A DNA stretch of 13,863 nucleotides from an uncultured Collinsella sp. (GCA_900751665.1 CAADSV010000053.1:1-13863), one strand, 5' to 3'; numbered from the stretch's first letter, positions 1-5,630 are shown. Notes: a model not told the origin generated them from the sequence alone. A program made the numbers and translations.

Positions 1-2
1 CC

Positions 3-389
3 TTTTCCTCTCTTTCGGTTTCGTGGGTAAACTCGCCCATCTGGGTGGTTGCGCGGTTCTGCATTCCGCTGCCCGCCGGCCAGTCGCTCGCGAACATGCC
101 GGTGAACACATGGGGTGTCAATGCCTTGAAAAATGACATGATCGCCCACGGCAACGCCATCGCGAACACCGGCCGCCAGGTCGCCGGCGGTTTGTGCACG
201 GCGCTCATCATCACGGTCATGACAAGCGTCACCGCGTCGGCCGGCGTCGATGCGAGCATACAAGTAGCCACCGCCGTGGGCGCGGGCGTCGCTTACAAGG
301 TGTGCGCGGCAATCGGCCTCGTTTCCCTTATCTGCGCCATATTCAGCGTGCGCACCAAGAAAACCGCACCGAAAACGAAGGAGGCATAA
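3..389 (+). CDS. MFS multidrug-efflux-type transporter, C-terminal part
   Basis: The reading frame is open from the first bases of the window and ends with TAA at 387-389, so only the last ~129 residues are present. The stretch MPVNTWGVNAL followed by IAHGNAIANTGRQVAGG is the typical late segment of DHA2 (EmrB/QacA, 14-helix) transporters, where a conserved TWG and an 'N-T-x-R-Q-x-x-G' helix occur. Two hydrophobic segments follow (about CTALIITVMTSVTASAG and VCAAIGLVSLICAIFSV), then a short basic cytoplasmic tail (RTKKTAPKTKEA). The expected role is proton-driven export of drugs or other small molecules across the membrane; the substrate cannot be told. The next gene starts 3 bp after the stop and its ribosome binding site lies over this gene's last codons, so the two are almost certainly co-transcribed. 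The family assignment is fairly firm; the true start lies outside the window. Confidence 0.85.
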   Translation, partial: FSSLSVSWVNSPIWVVARFCIPLPAGQSLANMPVNTWGVNALKNDMIAHGNAIANTGRQVAGGLCTALIITVMTSVTASAGVDASIQVATAVGAGVAYKVCAAIGLVSLICAIFSVRTKKTAPKTKEA

Positions 390-392
390 GCG

Positions 393-899
393 ATGTCCGA
401 GATTCTGTCCGAGCGCATCCCGCTCGAGCTCGAGGGGACGCCCGTTTCGAGCATCATGATTGAAGAGCCGTTCACCTGCACGCAGGATTGCACGATTTCC
501 GACGTGGTGCGCATGCTCGCCGAAAACGAGGTGAGCAGCATGCCCGTAATCGATGAGCGCAACCAGGTGGTCGGGTTCATCTCCGACGGCGATGTCATGG
601 GAGCCATCGCGCAGCATCGCGCTCACACCATCTTCACGGGTGGCGACGCGTCCATGCTGTACTTCGACGATCAGAGCCTTGAGCAGCGCATCGAAGACCT
701 GAAGGATCGCTGCGTCATGGATTTCGCGACGCGCCAGGTAGTGTGTGCCCGTCCCGAGCAGAGCATCGCCCGCGTCGCCGCGCTGCTGGCGAAGAAGAAG
801 TTCAAGAAGCTTCCTGTGGTTGATGACGAGGGCAAACTCGTGGGGGTCATCCGCCGCTCCGCCATCACCAAATACATCTTCGGCATCCTTTTCCAATAG
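393..899 (+). CDS. Two-CBS-domain protein
   Basis: A 168-residue soluble protein made almost wholly of a Bateman module. CBS1 spans about residues 17-75 (PVSSIM, later EVSSMPVIDERNQVVGFISDGDV) and CBS2 about 108-165 (VMDFATRQVV, then KKLPVVDDEGKLVGVIRR), joined by a linker with an acidic helix near 90-106. CBS pairs bind adenine nucleotides or similar ligands and usually regulate a partner. The ATG at 393 is preceded by GAAGGAGG, which overlaps the end of the transporter gene, so start and translational coupling are clear. Its position directly behind an efflux transporter suggests that it senses energy state or a ligand for that transporter, but this is inference; stand-alone CBS proteins rarely have a known job. 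Confidence 0.9.
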   Translation: MSEILSERIPLELEGTPVSSIMIEEPFTCTQDCTISDVVRMLAENEVSSMPVIDERNQVVGFISDGDVMGAIAQHRAHTIFTGGDASMLYFDDQSLEQRIEDLKDRCVMDFATRQVVCARPEQSIARVAALLAKKKFKKLPVVDDEGKLVGVIRRSAITKYIFGILFQ

Positions 900-961
900 G
901 GGCAGGTCGCACTTGAGGCGAACATCTCGAGGCATCGAGCCAGCAACTGGACCAGACAACC

Positions 962-990
962 TTGACACGCACGCGCTTTCCCTCAATGCT
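962..990 (+). promoter_or_regulatory. Candidate promoter of the MGMT-like gene, with 5' hairpin
   Basis: A perfect -35 box TTGACA (962-967) is followed after 17 bp by a weak -10 match AATGCT (985-990). About 12 bp downstream is a perfect 7-bp hairpin, GCTGCGA-AAA-TCGCAGC (1003-1019), which would lie near the 5' end of the transcript. No other gene is visible in the 174 bp between the CBS gene and the MGMT-like gene. The weak -10 box keeps this tentative. Confidence 0.4.
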
Positions 991-1073
991 TCGGTAAGGG
1001 GAGCTGCGAAAATCGCAGCACGGGTGATCGGCGCCGCGCCCCCGAAGGCAAAAGCGAACACGGGAGCGATACG

Positions 1074-1382
1074 ATGGGAAAAGTCCTGGACGAAGATTTG
1101 GTTTATGAGATTCTCTCCGTCGTGGCAGAGATTCCGGCGGGATGCGTCGCCTCGTACGGTCAGATAGCGCGCCTCATCGGCAGGGAGAAAAACTCTCGCC
1201 TGGTCGGAGCGGTGCTGAGCGAGGCGGATCGCTACGGCGATTATCCCTGCCACCGCGTCGTCAACCACGCGGGACGCCTCGCGCCAAACTTCCCCGACCA
1301 GCGAGCACTACTGACGGAGGAAGGAGTCGCCTTCCGAGACAACGGCTGCGTCGACATGAAAAAGCACCAGTGGAACGAGTAG
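1074..1382 (+). CDS. MGMT-family (alkyltransferase-domain) protein, small form
   Basis: A 102-residue protein consisting only of the DNA-binding/active-site domain of O6-alkylguanine-DNA alkyltransferases. Visible hallmarks are IPAGCVASYGQIA (helix-turn-helix entry with the conserved Tyr28), SRLVGAVL (the arginine-finger helix), and PCHRVVNHAGRL with the alkyl-acceptor Cys59. The N-terminal domain of full-length Ogt/Ada (another ~60-80 residues) is absent. In true alkyltransferase-like (ATL) proteins the Cys is replaced, usually by Trp (PWHR); here it is kept, so the protein could still accept alkyl groups or act as a DNA-damage sensor. The start ATG at 1074 has GGGAG about 10 nt upstream. 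It reads alone and is probably driven by the promoter at 962-990. Family call firm; exact activity uncertain. Confidence 0.85.
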   Translation: MGKVLDEDLVYEILSVVAEIPAGCVASYGQIARLIGREKNSRLVGAVLSEADRYGDYPCHRVVNHAGRLAPNFPDQRALLTEEGVAFRDNGCVDMKKHQWNE

Positions 1383-1600
1383 CCAGGCAGCGTAGCGTCG
1401 AAAGGAGCGACGCCACGGGGAACGACCTGCGCCCCGCCGCCGGACAACCTATGGCAAGGTGACACGTCCCACAAAGAGCGGCGCACCAGTACGAGACACG
1501 ACCGCGACGTAAAAAGACCCTATGATACTCGTAAGCATCTATCTGATTGCCCGCCTCGAGGTACCCAAAGAACGAGAGATGCCGAAACCCCTAGACAAAG
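1383..1600. other. Intergenic stretch without a recognisable gene
   Basis: Between the MGMT-like gene and the tRNA terminator no open frame with a ribosome binding site or protein-like composition is seen. A 6-bp hairpin GCGTCG...CGACGC (1395-1413) lies 13 bp after the stop codon and may end the MGMT-like transcript, but it has no U-run. Confidence 0.4.
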
Positions 1601-1632
1601 AAAAAGGTCGGGAGCTTTTATGCTTCCGACCT
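1601..1632 (-). terminator. Intrinsic terminator of the (now truncated) initiator tRNA gene
   Basis: Read on the minus strand, an 11-bp stem AGGTCGGAAGC / GCTCCCGACCT (1632-1622 with 1615-1605, one mismatch) encloses a 6-nt loop and runs straight into five T's (1605-1601). It starts 9 bp after the CCA end of the tRNA fragment, the usual place for a tRNA terminator. This marks the original chromosomal flank of the tRNA gene. Confidence 0.75.
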
Positions 1633-1641
1633 GAAGTTTCA

Positions 1642-1686
1642 TGGTCGCGGGGGGCGGATTTGAACCACCGACCTTCGGGTTATGAG
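1642..1686 (-). tRNA. 3' half of an initiator tRNA-Met (CAT), probable attachment site core
   Basis: On the minus strand the 45 bases run from the anticodon loop CTCATAA through ACCCGAAGGTC, the T-arm with loop GGTTCAAATCC, the acceptor strand CCCCGCG and the encoded ACCA end. The CCC on the 3' side of the anticodon loop matches the three G:C pairs typical of initiator tRNA. The 5' half (acceptor 5' strand, D-arm, 5' anticodon stem) is missing: sequence 5' of the anticodon loop (from 1687 upwards) does not fold as a tRNA. A 3'-half tRNA copy next to an integrase is the classic remnant of site-specific integration. No full copy lies elsewhere in the window, so the tRNA was rebuilt at the far end of an element, or lost with it. 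Confidence 0.85.
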
Positions 1687-1715
1687 GTCGCTACGACGTT
1701 GTTTCATTCAGACAT

Positions 1716-1815
1716 TTCGACCCAAATTGAAGTCAATATAACTCCAGGTCATTTGATGTTTTCATAGATTTACGAAAGAAAAGTACGCGGAATAATTCGA
1801 CCCAAATTCGACCCA
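1716..1815 (+). repeat. Direct repeats TTCGACCCA(AATT), candidate integrase arm-type sites
   Basis: TTCGACCCAAATT occurs at 1716-1728 and again at 1796-1808, and a third, shorter copy TTCGACCCA at 1807-1815 overlaps the second. They lie between the tRNA-derived core (1642-1686) and the integrase start (1968), on the same strand. Tyrosine integrases of the lambda/Tn916 type use such short direct repeats as arm sites bound by their N-terminal domain. The assignment rests on position and repetition only. Confidence 0.55.
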
Positions 1816-1842
1816 CAACGAGCTTGAAAGCGGTCAGGCGGA

Positions 1843-1894
1843 GCATTACCCTTGGGGTGTGACCCCACGCAGGGCCCACCACCAAGGGTAATGC
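1843..1894. repeat. 13-bp perfect inverted repeat in the element's left end
   Basis: GCATTACCCTTGG (1843-1855) is matched by CCAAGGGTAATGC (1882-1894) around a 26-nt GC-rich loop that itself contains GGGGT...ACCCC. It lies just before the integrase gene. There is no U-run on either strand, so it is not an ordinary terminator; it could be an excisionase or host-factor site or a leader hairpin. Confidence 0.5.
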
Positions 1895-1967
1895 CCACCC
1901 GCCCCAGCCCTTTGTGCCATTCCGCGCAACCGAGCGCGATTCTCAGGCACTTCAGGCAAGGAACACG

Positions 1968-2690
1968 ATGAACGACCGACCTCTCGTCATAGGCAAAGGA
2001 ACGAAGCAACGCCGCGACAAATACACGTGGCGCTACCGTCACAGCCTCGGCAAGGATCCGGTCACGGGCAAATACCGCTATTCGCCGTGGCAGACCATAC
2101 ATACCACCAAAAGCCGAGAGGTCGACGCCGCACTCGAAGCCTACAAGGCAGAACTCAACAGCGGCACCTACGTCCAAAAATCGAGGGACACCGTCGGCTC
2201 GTACGCAAAAAAGTTCCACGACAACCGCGAAGGAACCATCACGCCGCTCGCCTACTCGACATCCTACTCAATCGAGAACCGGACGCGCACATCACATGCG
2301 TGATGCTCATGCTCGACACCGACATGAGAAGGGCAGAAGCCCTCGGGATGACGTGGTCCGATGTCTCCGTCGAGAACAGAAGCATCCTCATTGAGCAGCA
2401 GTTCGCGGCCGATCGAAGCGTTCGCTCGCCCAAAAGCAAGAAAAGCGTGCGGAGGATCTCGATAAGCGAGACGCTGACGTCGTATCTCGAATTCTGGAAA
2501 AAGGAGCAGGCCCGCGAAATGGAAGCCTTCGGCCTGGAACAAGTCAAAGGCACTCCGCTCGTCCACTCATTCGAACGAACGAAAGACAGGCATCCCCAAG
2601 TCAACTTCATGGACCTGAATGGGTTTTCGCGCTGGTTCAGAAACTTCAGCGTCGAGAACGGGTTCGGCAAGTTCGAAGGCGTTCGAACAT
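1968..2690 (+). pseudogene. Tyrosine-type phage/ICE integrase, broken by deletion and frameshift
   Basis: The frame starting at ATG 1968 (AAGGAA 4 nt upstream) encodes an arm-binding-type N-terminus: KQRRDKYTWRYRHSLG, then DAALEAYKAELNSGTYV, up to REGTITPL. Near 2245 the reading changes frame and goes directly to a catalytic-domain segment, LLDILLNREPDAH then MLDTDMRRAEALGMTWSDV, where the first catalytic Arg (box I) lies. Most of the SAM-like core-binding domain, about 90-100 residues in relatives, is missing between them. The catalytic part ends around FRNFSVENGFGKFE; the expected H-x-x-R box and the nucleophilic Tyr never appear. The protein cannot be an active recombinase. Its place beside the tRNA fragment fits an integrase that once used that tRNA as target. 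Confidence 0.8.
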
Positions 2691-3322
2691 ACCATTATGT
2701 GAAGGAAACTGTCGACGGGGAAACGATTTCGAAGCGTTATGAGCATAAAGAGTGGCTCGAATTGAGGGATTACCTCAGGAAGCATCCCAAGGTTCGCGAG
2801 GCGAGGCATATCAGCACATATGAGAGCGAGCACCTTCCTTACGGATATTCGGGCCTATCGAGCCACACCGCTACTGCCGCTACTGCCCGCTACTGCCCGC
2901 CAGTTTCCGAACCAGCGGGCGGTAGCAGCACCCCGAACATCTCGCCGACAGCGCAGAGAGTCGTCGACCTGGCGGCCAAGGCCGACATCGAGGACGTGAT
3001 GCTGTGCGACCTGCCCGGCGTCCTGTCCTTCCTAGGGCTGCCACCTGAGACGGAGATGCCGCCGGGCAACAAGGGGAAGACGAAGCTCAAGAAGCTCTAC
3101 AGGAAGGTGGCGCCGAACAAGGCATACCACTCCGGCGAGCGCGCCAAGGATTTGATCTCGCACCTCGACATGGCAGAGATCAGGGCATCGGCGCCCGTCC
3201 AAGAATTGGGATGCAGTTCAATACGAGCTCGGGGCTCTTTTCGTCTAGATTGGGGACGCATGGCCGGACGAAAACAATTTGCGTCTGGTAATAAGCGTAC
3301 GAAAGCGCAATTTACGTCTTAA
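2691..3322 (+). pseudogene. Unrecognised coding remnant fused in frame to the integrase remnant
   Basis: The frame of the integrase catalytic part continues without stop to TAA at 3320-3322, but the protein no longer resembles an integrase. Two blocks can be seen. The first, about 2690-2850, reads TYHYVKETVDGETISKRYEH then EWLELRDYLRKHPKV; the RDYLRxHP pattern is reminiscent of the C-terminal part of GrpB-family proteins, a weak guess. After a low-complexity hinge (2869-2926) comes a second block, TAQRVVDLAAKADIEDVMLC then LPGVLSFLGLPPETEMP and GKTKLKKLYRKVAPNKAYHS, helical and basic, of no family known to me. The two blocks were probably separate gene pieces joined by deletions. No internal start with a clear ribosome binding site is visible. 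The last ~25 codons run into the palindrome array. Confidence 0.4.
2869..2926. repeat. Short tandem repeat followed by inverted repeat
   Basis: CGCTACTGC(C) is repeated three times in tandem (2869-2898). The last copy forms, with GCGGGCGGTAGC at 2915-2926, a 12-bp stem (2889-2900, one G:T pair) around a loop that is itself partly complementary. It lies at the hinge between two unrelated-looking protein blocks and may mark a deletion or recombination joint. Confidence 0.55.
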
Positions 3323-3389
3323 TTCCGTACGCAAATCAAGACGTAAATCGTTTACGTCTGCTTTAATCCGTACGAAAACGGTTTTCGTC
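3267..3389. repeat. Array of four short palindromes with ~31-bp period
   Basis: Four copies of an ACGnAAA...TTTnCGT palindrome: 3267-3285 (imperfect), 3298-3318 (imperfect), 3340-3358 (GACGTAAA-TCG-TTTACGTC, perfect) and 3372-3388 (ACGAAAAC-G-GTTTTCGT, perfect). CGTACGnAAA starts occur near 3297, 3327 and 3370, and each palindrome ends in CGTCT. The array fills the gap between the decayed element and the convergent ATPase gene. There are no U-runs after the stems, so terminator function is doubtful. The central bases vary while the flanks ACG/CGT hold, as expected of protein-binding sites or of a dispersed palindromic repeat. Confidence 0.7.
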
Positions 3390-3409
3390 TTGCAGGGCAG
3401 TTGCCGTTT

Positions 3410-4501
3410 CTACAGTTCAACTTCCAGTTCGGCTTTGTGCTCGTAGAGGTAGTCGCGCATGTAGGGGATGGCAAATGAGACCTTGCCGTACGAGGGAGCC
3501 TCGATAATCGATTCTCTTAACAGGCGGCTGCGGACGGAACTCACCTGTTGAGGCGTTTTGTTTAGGGCATCGGCAACCATGCTGGTCGAGCTCGTCTGCC
3601 CCAAAGATGCCATGCTCAGCAGATAAGCGATGCACGTGGGCGGAATGCGCTGTAGCGCGGGCTCAATCACCATGGCACAGAAGCGTTCGCGTGCCGTTGC
3701 AATGCCGCGCTCGGCTTCTTCTTCTCCAATAATCGGTGTATGTGCGCGTCTTGCCAACTGCCATGCGTAGTATCCAACGAGTTGGATCATGAAAGGATAA
3801 CCTTGCGTTGCCTCGGCAAGTTGGCCGGCAATACCTGGCTGCAACTCCATGCCAGACGCTTCAATGGTTTCCTCGAGGGAGTACGACACTTCGGTTACTG
3901 CCACAGCCTTCAGGTCAAAGGGGAGGGCACGGCGCAAAAACGTAAGTGTCTTTCCGTTGATGATGCTTTCAATCATCGAAGGCAGCCCCGCAAAAACAAA
4001 GGCTATATCAAGGTCTTCGCCGATAACCTGCTGAATCGCAATGGAGAGCGTTCGGACCTCATCGAGCTCTGCGTCTTGAACCTCGTCGAGAGTGATGAGC
4101 AGGCCATTTTCATTCTTGGATATTGTCTGTCTCATGGCGTCGCGTAGCGATGGACCGATTCGCTCAATGTCTATGCTGCCGATGGATATGCCAGCTACGG
4201 TGGGCTCAAATCTGGCGTGTTTGGCCTGGAATTTGGGCTGCAGCTGTTCGAGAATGCGTTGGCAAAGTCCCTCGGTTGCGACCTCTTTTATGACCGTCCA
4301 GCCACGGCTTTGCGCCAAACGTGAGCACTCGTCAAGGAGGACCGTCTTGCCCGTTCCACGGACGCCGGCTATGCGCATTAGGCGCCCCGGGGCACCAGGC
4401 CCGTTGACGAGGCCCTCATTGAATTCTTCGAGCACATCTTCGCGGCCGATAATCGTGGGAGGTGTTTTACCTGCTGTGGGCTTAAAAGGGTTTGTTTGCA
4501 T
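3410..4501 (-). CDS. AAA-family ATPase (ATPase_2/AAA_16-like) with C-terminal winged helix
   Basis: A 363-residue soluble P-loop ATPase. An N-terminal box NPFKPTAG...PPTIIGRE (residues 4-21) leads to Walker A GVRGTGKT (46-53), Walker B LLITLDE (134-140) and a sensor-type segment IAFVFAGLPSMI (about 169-181). The C-terminal part after about residue 275 (TSMVADALNKTPQQVSSVRS then LLRESIIE...GKVSFAIPYMRDYL) looks like a winged helix. Such 'IGRE' ATPases are common in actinobacteria and archaea and their cellular roles are mostly unknown; some sit on mobile DNA. ATG 4501 is chosen because AAAGGTGG lies 5 nt before it; an upstream GTG (4510) in frame overlaps that site. Its codon use and lower GC differ from the core genes to the right, suggesting transfer. 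The 5' region is an unusual tandem repeat (4521-4600) that probably contains its promoter. Confidence 0.8.
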   Translation of the reverse strand: MQTNPFKPTAGKTPPTIIGREDVLEEFNEGLVNGPGAPGRLMRIAGVRGTGKTVLLDECSRLAQSRGWTVIKEVATEGLCQRILEQLQPKFQAKHARFEPTVAGISIGSIDIERIGPSLRDAMRQTISKNENGLLITLDEVQDAELDEVRTLSIAIQQVIGEDLDIAFVFAGLPSMIESIINGKTLTFLRRALPFDLKAVAVTEVSYSLEETIEASGMELQPGIAGQLAEATQGYPFMIQLVGYYAWQLARRAHTPIIGEEEAERGIATARERFCAMVIEPALQRIPPTCIAYLLSMASLGQTSSTSMVADALNKTPQQVSSVRSRLLRESIIEAPSYGKVSFAIPYMRDYLYEHKAELEVEL

Positions 4502-4520
4502 GTGAGCCACCTTTGCTCAA

Positions 4521-4600
4521 GATATAGCAAGATATAGCAAGATATAGCAAAGTATAGCAAGATATAGCAAAGTATAGTGAGATATAGCAACGTATAGCGC
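4521..4600 (-). repeat. Eight tandem 10-bp repeats upstream of the ATPase gene
   Basis: Eight consecutive units of exactly 10 bp: GATATAGCAA three times, AGTATAGCAA, GATATAGCAA, AGTATAGTGA, GATATAGCAA, CGTATAGCGC. Every unit has TATAG in the same phase. On the minus strand each reads TTGCTATATC or similar, giving a -35-like TTGCTA and a -10-like TATATC/TATACT at fixed spacing (18 bp between hexamers two units apart). The array starts 20 bp before the ATPase start codon, so the promoter lies inside it or transcribes through it. Confidence 0.85.
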
Positions 4601-4624
4601 TGTTCGCGGGTTCTTACGGTGGTG

Positions 4625-5305
4625 CTATTTTCCGAATGCCGCGCGGATAAAGCGCTGGGCGAACAGCTTGTTGGCGACGTTGATGACATGGCCCAGGAAC
4701 AGTGCCGAGATGGCGGTCGTGACGCCAAAGCCGCCCAGGTTGTACATAAAGATCAGCGACAACGCGAGCGAGGCGGCGACATGTGAGCAGTCAAACACGA
4801 CTTTTACGTCACCAAAGCGGCGTTTAAGCTTTTCGGCAATGACTTGCACCAAGCCGTCGGGCGCGTTGGGGACAACGCCCATGTTGACGACGAGACTTAC
4901 GCCAAATGCGGTGACAGCGAGGGAGAGCAGCATGGTCGCAATCTGTGTGGGGAGTGCCGTGGGATGCAGTGGGTTGACCGCCATGAAGAGGTCGGTCAAG
5001 CCGCCAATCAGCGTTGAGAAGAACAACTCGAGCAGGATGCGCGGCTGGAACTCGCTTCGCAAGATGGCTAATTGCGCCACGATGTAGGCGACGTAGGTTG
5101 CGGTGATCCAAAAGCCGAGCGTCTTGCCAGTGAGCATGGATAGGGTTGTGGCAAAGCACGTGAGCGCGGCGACGCCCAGGCCGGATGCCGTCTGGAGACA
5201 CATACCGAGTGCCAGTACTGCAACGCCCACAAGATACATCAGCATTCTGATGACGGTATGGCACCAGTCGATGTTCTCGCCATGCATGATGATGAGCGGT
5301 CGCAT
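4625..5305 (-). CDS. YczE/YitT-type integral membrane protein (COG2364-like)
   Basis: A 226-residue membrane protein with about six to seven hydrophobic segments (roughly residues 17-38, 44-58, 64-83, 90-110, 121-142, 169-189, 193-212). The stretch MGVVPNAPDGLVQVIAEKLK around 142-160, a P-x-x-P/A-x-DGL motif followed by a short amphipathic helix, is characteristic of YczE/YyaS-type proteins. Their biochemical function is not established; some act as small transporters. Start ATG 5305 has AAAGGA 11 nt upstream; a second ATG (5287) lacks a site. The leader is remarkable: a LacI-type operator identical to one before kdgK, the same loop-conserved hairpin, and a copy of the leader RNA found before eda. 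This places the gene in the KDG regulon and suggests, by inference only, a role in uptake or efflux of a sugar acid. Confidence 0.75.
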   Translation of the reverse strand: MRPLIIMHGENIDWCHTVIRMLMYLVGVAVLALGMCLQTASGLGVAALTCFATTLSMLTGKTLGFWITATYVAYIVAQLAILRSEFQPRILLELFFSTLIGGLTDLFMAVNPLHPTALPTQIATMLLSLAVTAFGVSLVVNMGVVPNAPDGLVQVIAEKLKRRFGDVKVVFDCSHVAASLALSLIFMYNLGGFGVTTAISALFLGHVINVANKLFAQRFIRAAFGK

Positions 5306-5331
5306 GTTGCTACCCGTCCTTTCGGTTGTGT

Positions 5332-5449
5332 GAAAAAGCTGACCCGGGCCGGCAAAAGAGGGTTATCGGAGGCACTGCTGCAAAAGCAGAAAAGCCGGCC
5401 CCACGGTCAGTCGTCTAGGAAGTGTCTCGCTGTGCCGGAATGGGACTAA
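5332..5449 (-). promoter_or_regulatory. Structured leader RNA with competing helices, copy 1 (before the yczE-like gene)
   Basis: Minus-strand RNA order: AGTCCCATTCCGG at the 5' end, CTTCCTA, GACTGA, GGGCCGGC, a small CTGC-TTTT-GCAG hairpin, the invariant GTGCCTCCGATAACC (5375-5361), then GCCGGCCC and GGTCAG followed by CTTTTTC (5339-5332). Two folds exclude each other. TTAGTC (5449-5444) can pair with GACTGA (5412-5407). Alternatively CTGACC (5410-5405) with GGTCAG (5344-5339), plus GGGCCGGC (5401-5394) with GCCGGCCC (5353-5346), form a strong stem directly before the T5 tract, an intrinsic terminator. The second copy at 7568-7688 keeps the same scheme with different stem sequences. It resembles no riboswitch class I can name. 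Confidence 0.7.
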
Positions 5450-5484
5450 AGGTCCAACGAGACGGGAAGAAAGCAAATGGCATT

Positions 5485-5542
5485 GCGTGGGCGATAAGAT
5501 GCCAAGATGGTAGGGTGTGTCTTAGCATCCTATTGCCCACGC
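5485..5542 (-). promoter_or_regulatory. Long 5'-leader hairpin with conserved loop, copy 1
   Basis: An 18-bp outer stem with a mismatch and a wobble (5542-5525 with 5502-5485; plus-strand arms begin GCGTGGGC and end GCCCACGC) encloses an inner AAGA/TCTT stem and the apical sequence CACCCTAC (minus strand). The same loop sits on a hairpin of different stem sequence before kdgK (8848-8905). It lies between operator/promoter and the leader RNA of the yczE-like gene, within the predicted 5' UTR. The two outer stems differ at compensating positions, which supports a folded function. Confidence 0.65.
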
Positions 5543-5545
5543 TCA

Positions 5546-5561
5546 ACGAAATCGGTTTCGT
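5546..5561. promoter_or_regulatory. LacI-type operator (probable KdgR site)
   Basis: ACGAAATCGGTTTCGT is a near-perfect palindrome with the central CG typical of LacI/GalR operators. The identical 16-mer occurs at 8922-8937 between kdgK and the LacI-family gene. It begins 10 bp downstream of the -10 box of the yczE-like gene's promoter, overlapping the expected start of transcription, a classic repressor position. Confidence 0.7.
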
Positions 5562-5570
5562 TTGAGCCTA

Positions 5571-5598
5571 AGTATACGCACGGGATTTTATTTGCGAA
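5571..5598 (-). promoter_or_regulatory. Candidate promoter of the yczE-like gene
   Basis: Minus strand: -35-like TTCGCA (5598-5593), 16-bp spacer, -10 TATACT (5576-5571). The same TATACT box at the same distance from an identical operator is found before kdgK, which strengthens the call. Confidence 0.6.
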
Positions 5599-5614
5599 GA
5601 GAAAAACAATAAAA

Positions 5615-5630
5615 AGGTGAACGTTCACCT
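5615..5630. promoter_or_regulatory. 16-bp perfect palindrome, possible operator
   Basis: AGGTGAACGTTCACCT is fully self-complementary with a central CG. It lies 17 bp upstream of the -35 box of the yczE-like promoter and some 165 bp before the GntR gene. It differs from the KdgR-type site, so another regulator, possibly the GntR protein encoded next door, may bind it. No U-run accompanies it. Confidence 0.5.

Noticed and set aside
745..1167. 140-codon frame overlapping the CBS gene and the MGMT-like gene
   Set aside because: Overlaps two well-supported genes in another frame, Arg/Ser/Pro-rich, no start signal.
1522..1767. 81-codon plus-strand frame over the tRNA region
   Set aside because: It reads through the reverse of the tRNA fragment (giving a 'GADLNHRPSGYEV'-type peptide, a well-known artefact of tRNA antisense) and its terminator.
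3267..3389. CRISPR array
   Set aside because: The units are palindromic with only partial identity and no unique spacers of constant length; no cas gene is near.
3740..4147. Plus-strand frame opposite the AAA ATPase
   Set aside because: Antisense to Walker A/B-containing gene; no motifs of its own.
5332..5449. Known riboswitch or T-box
   Set aside because: The T-box sequence, the cobalamin box, the THI box, the SAM-I core and the c-di-GMP-I core were compared from memory; none fits the conserved blocks. GCCTCCG is faintly like Moco RNA, but the rest and the gene context do not fit.
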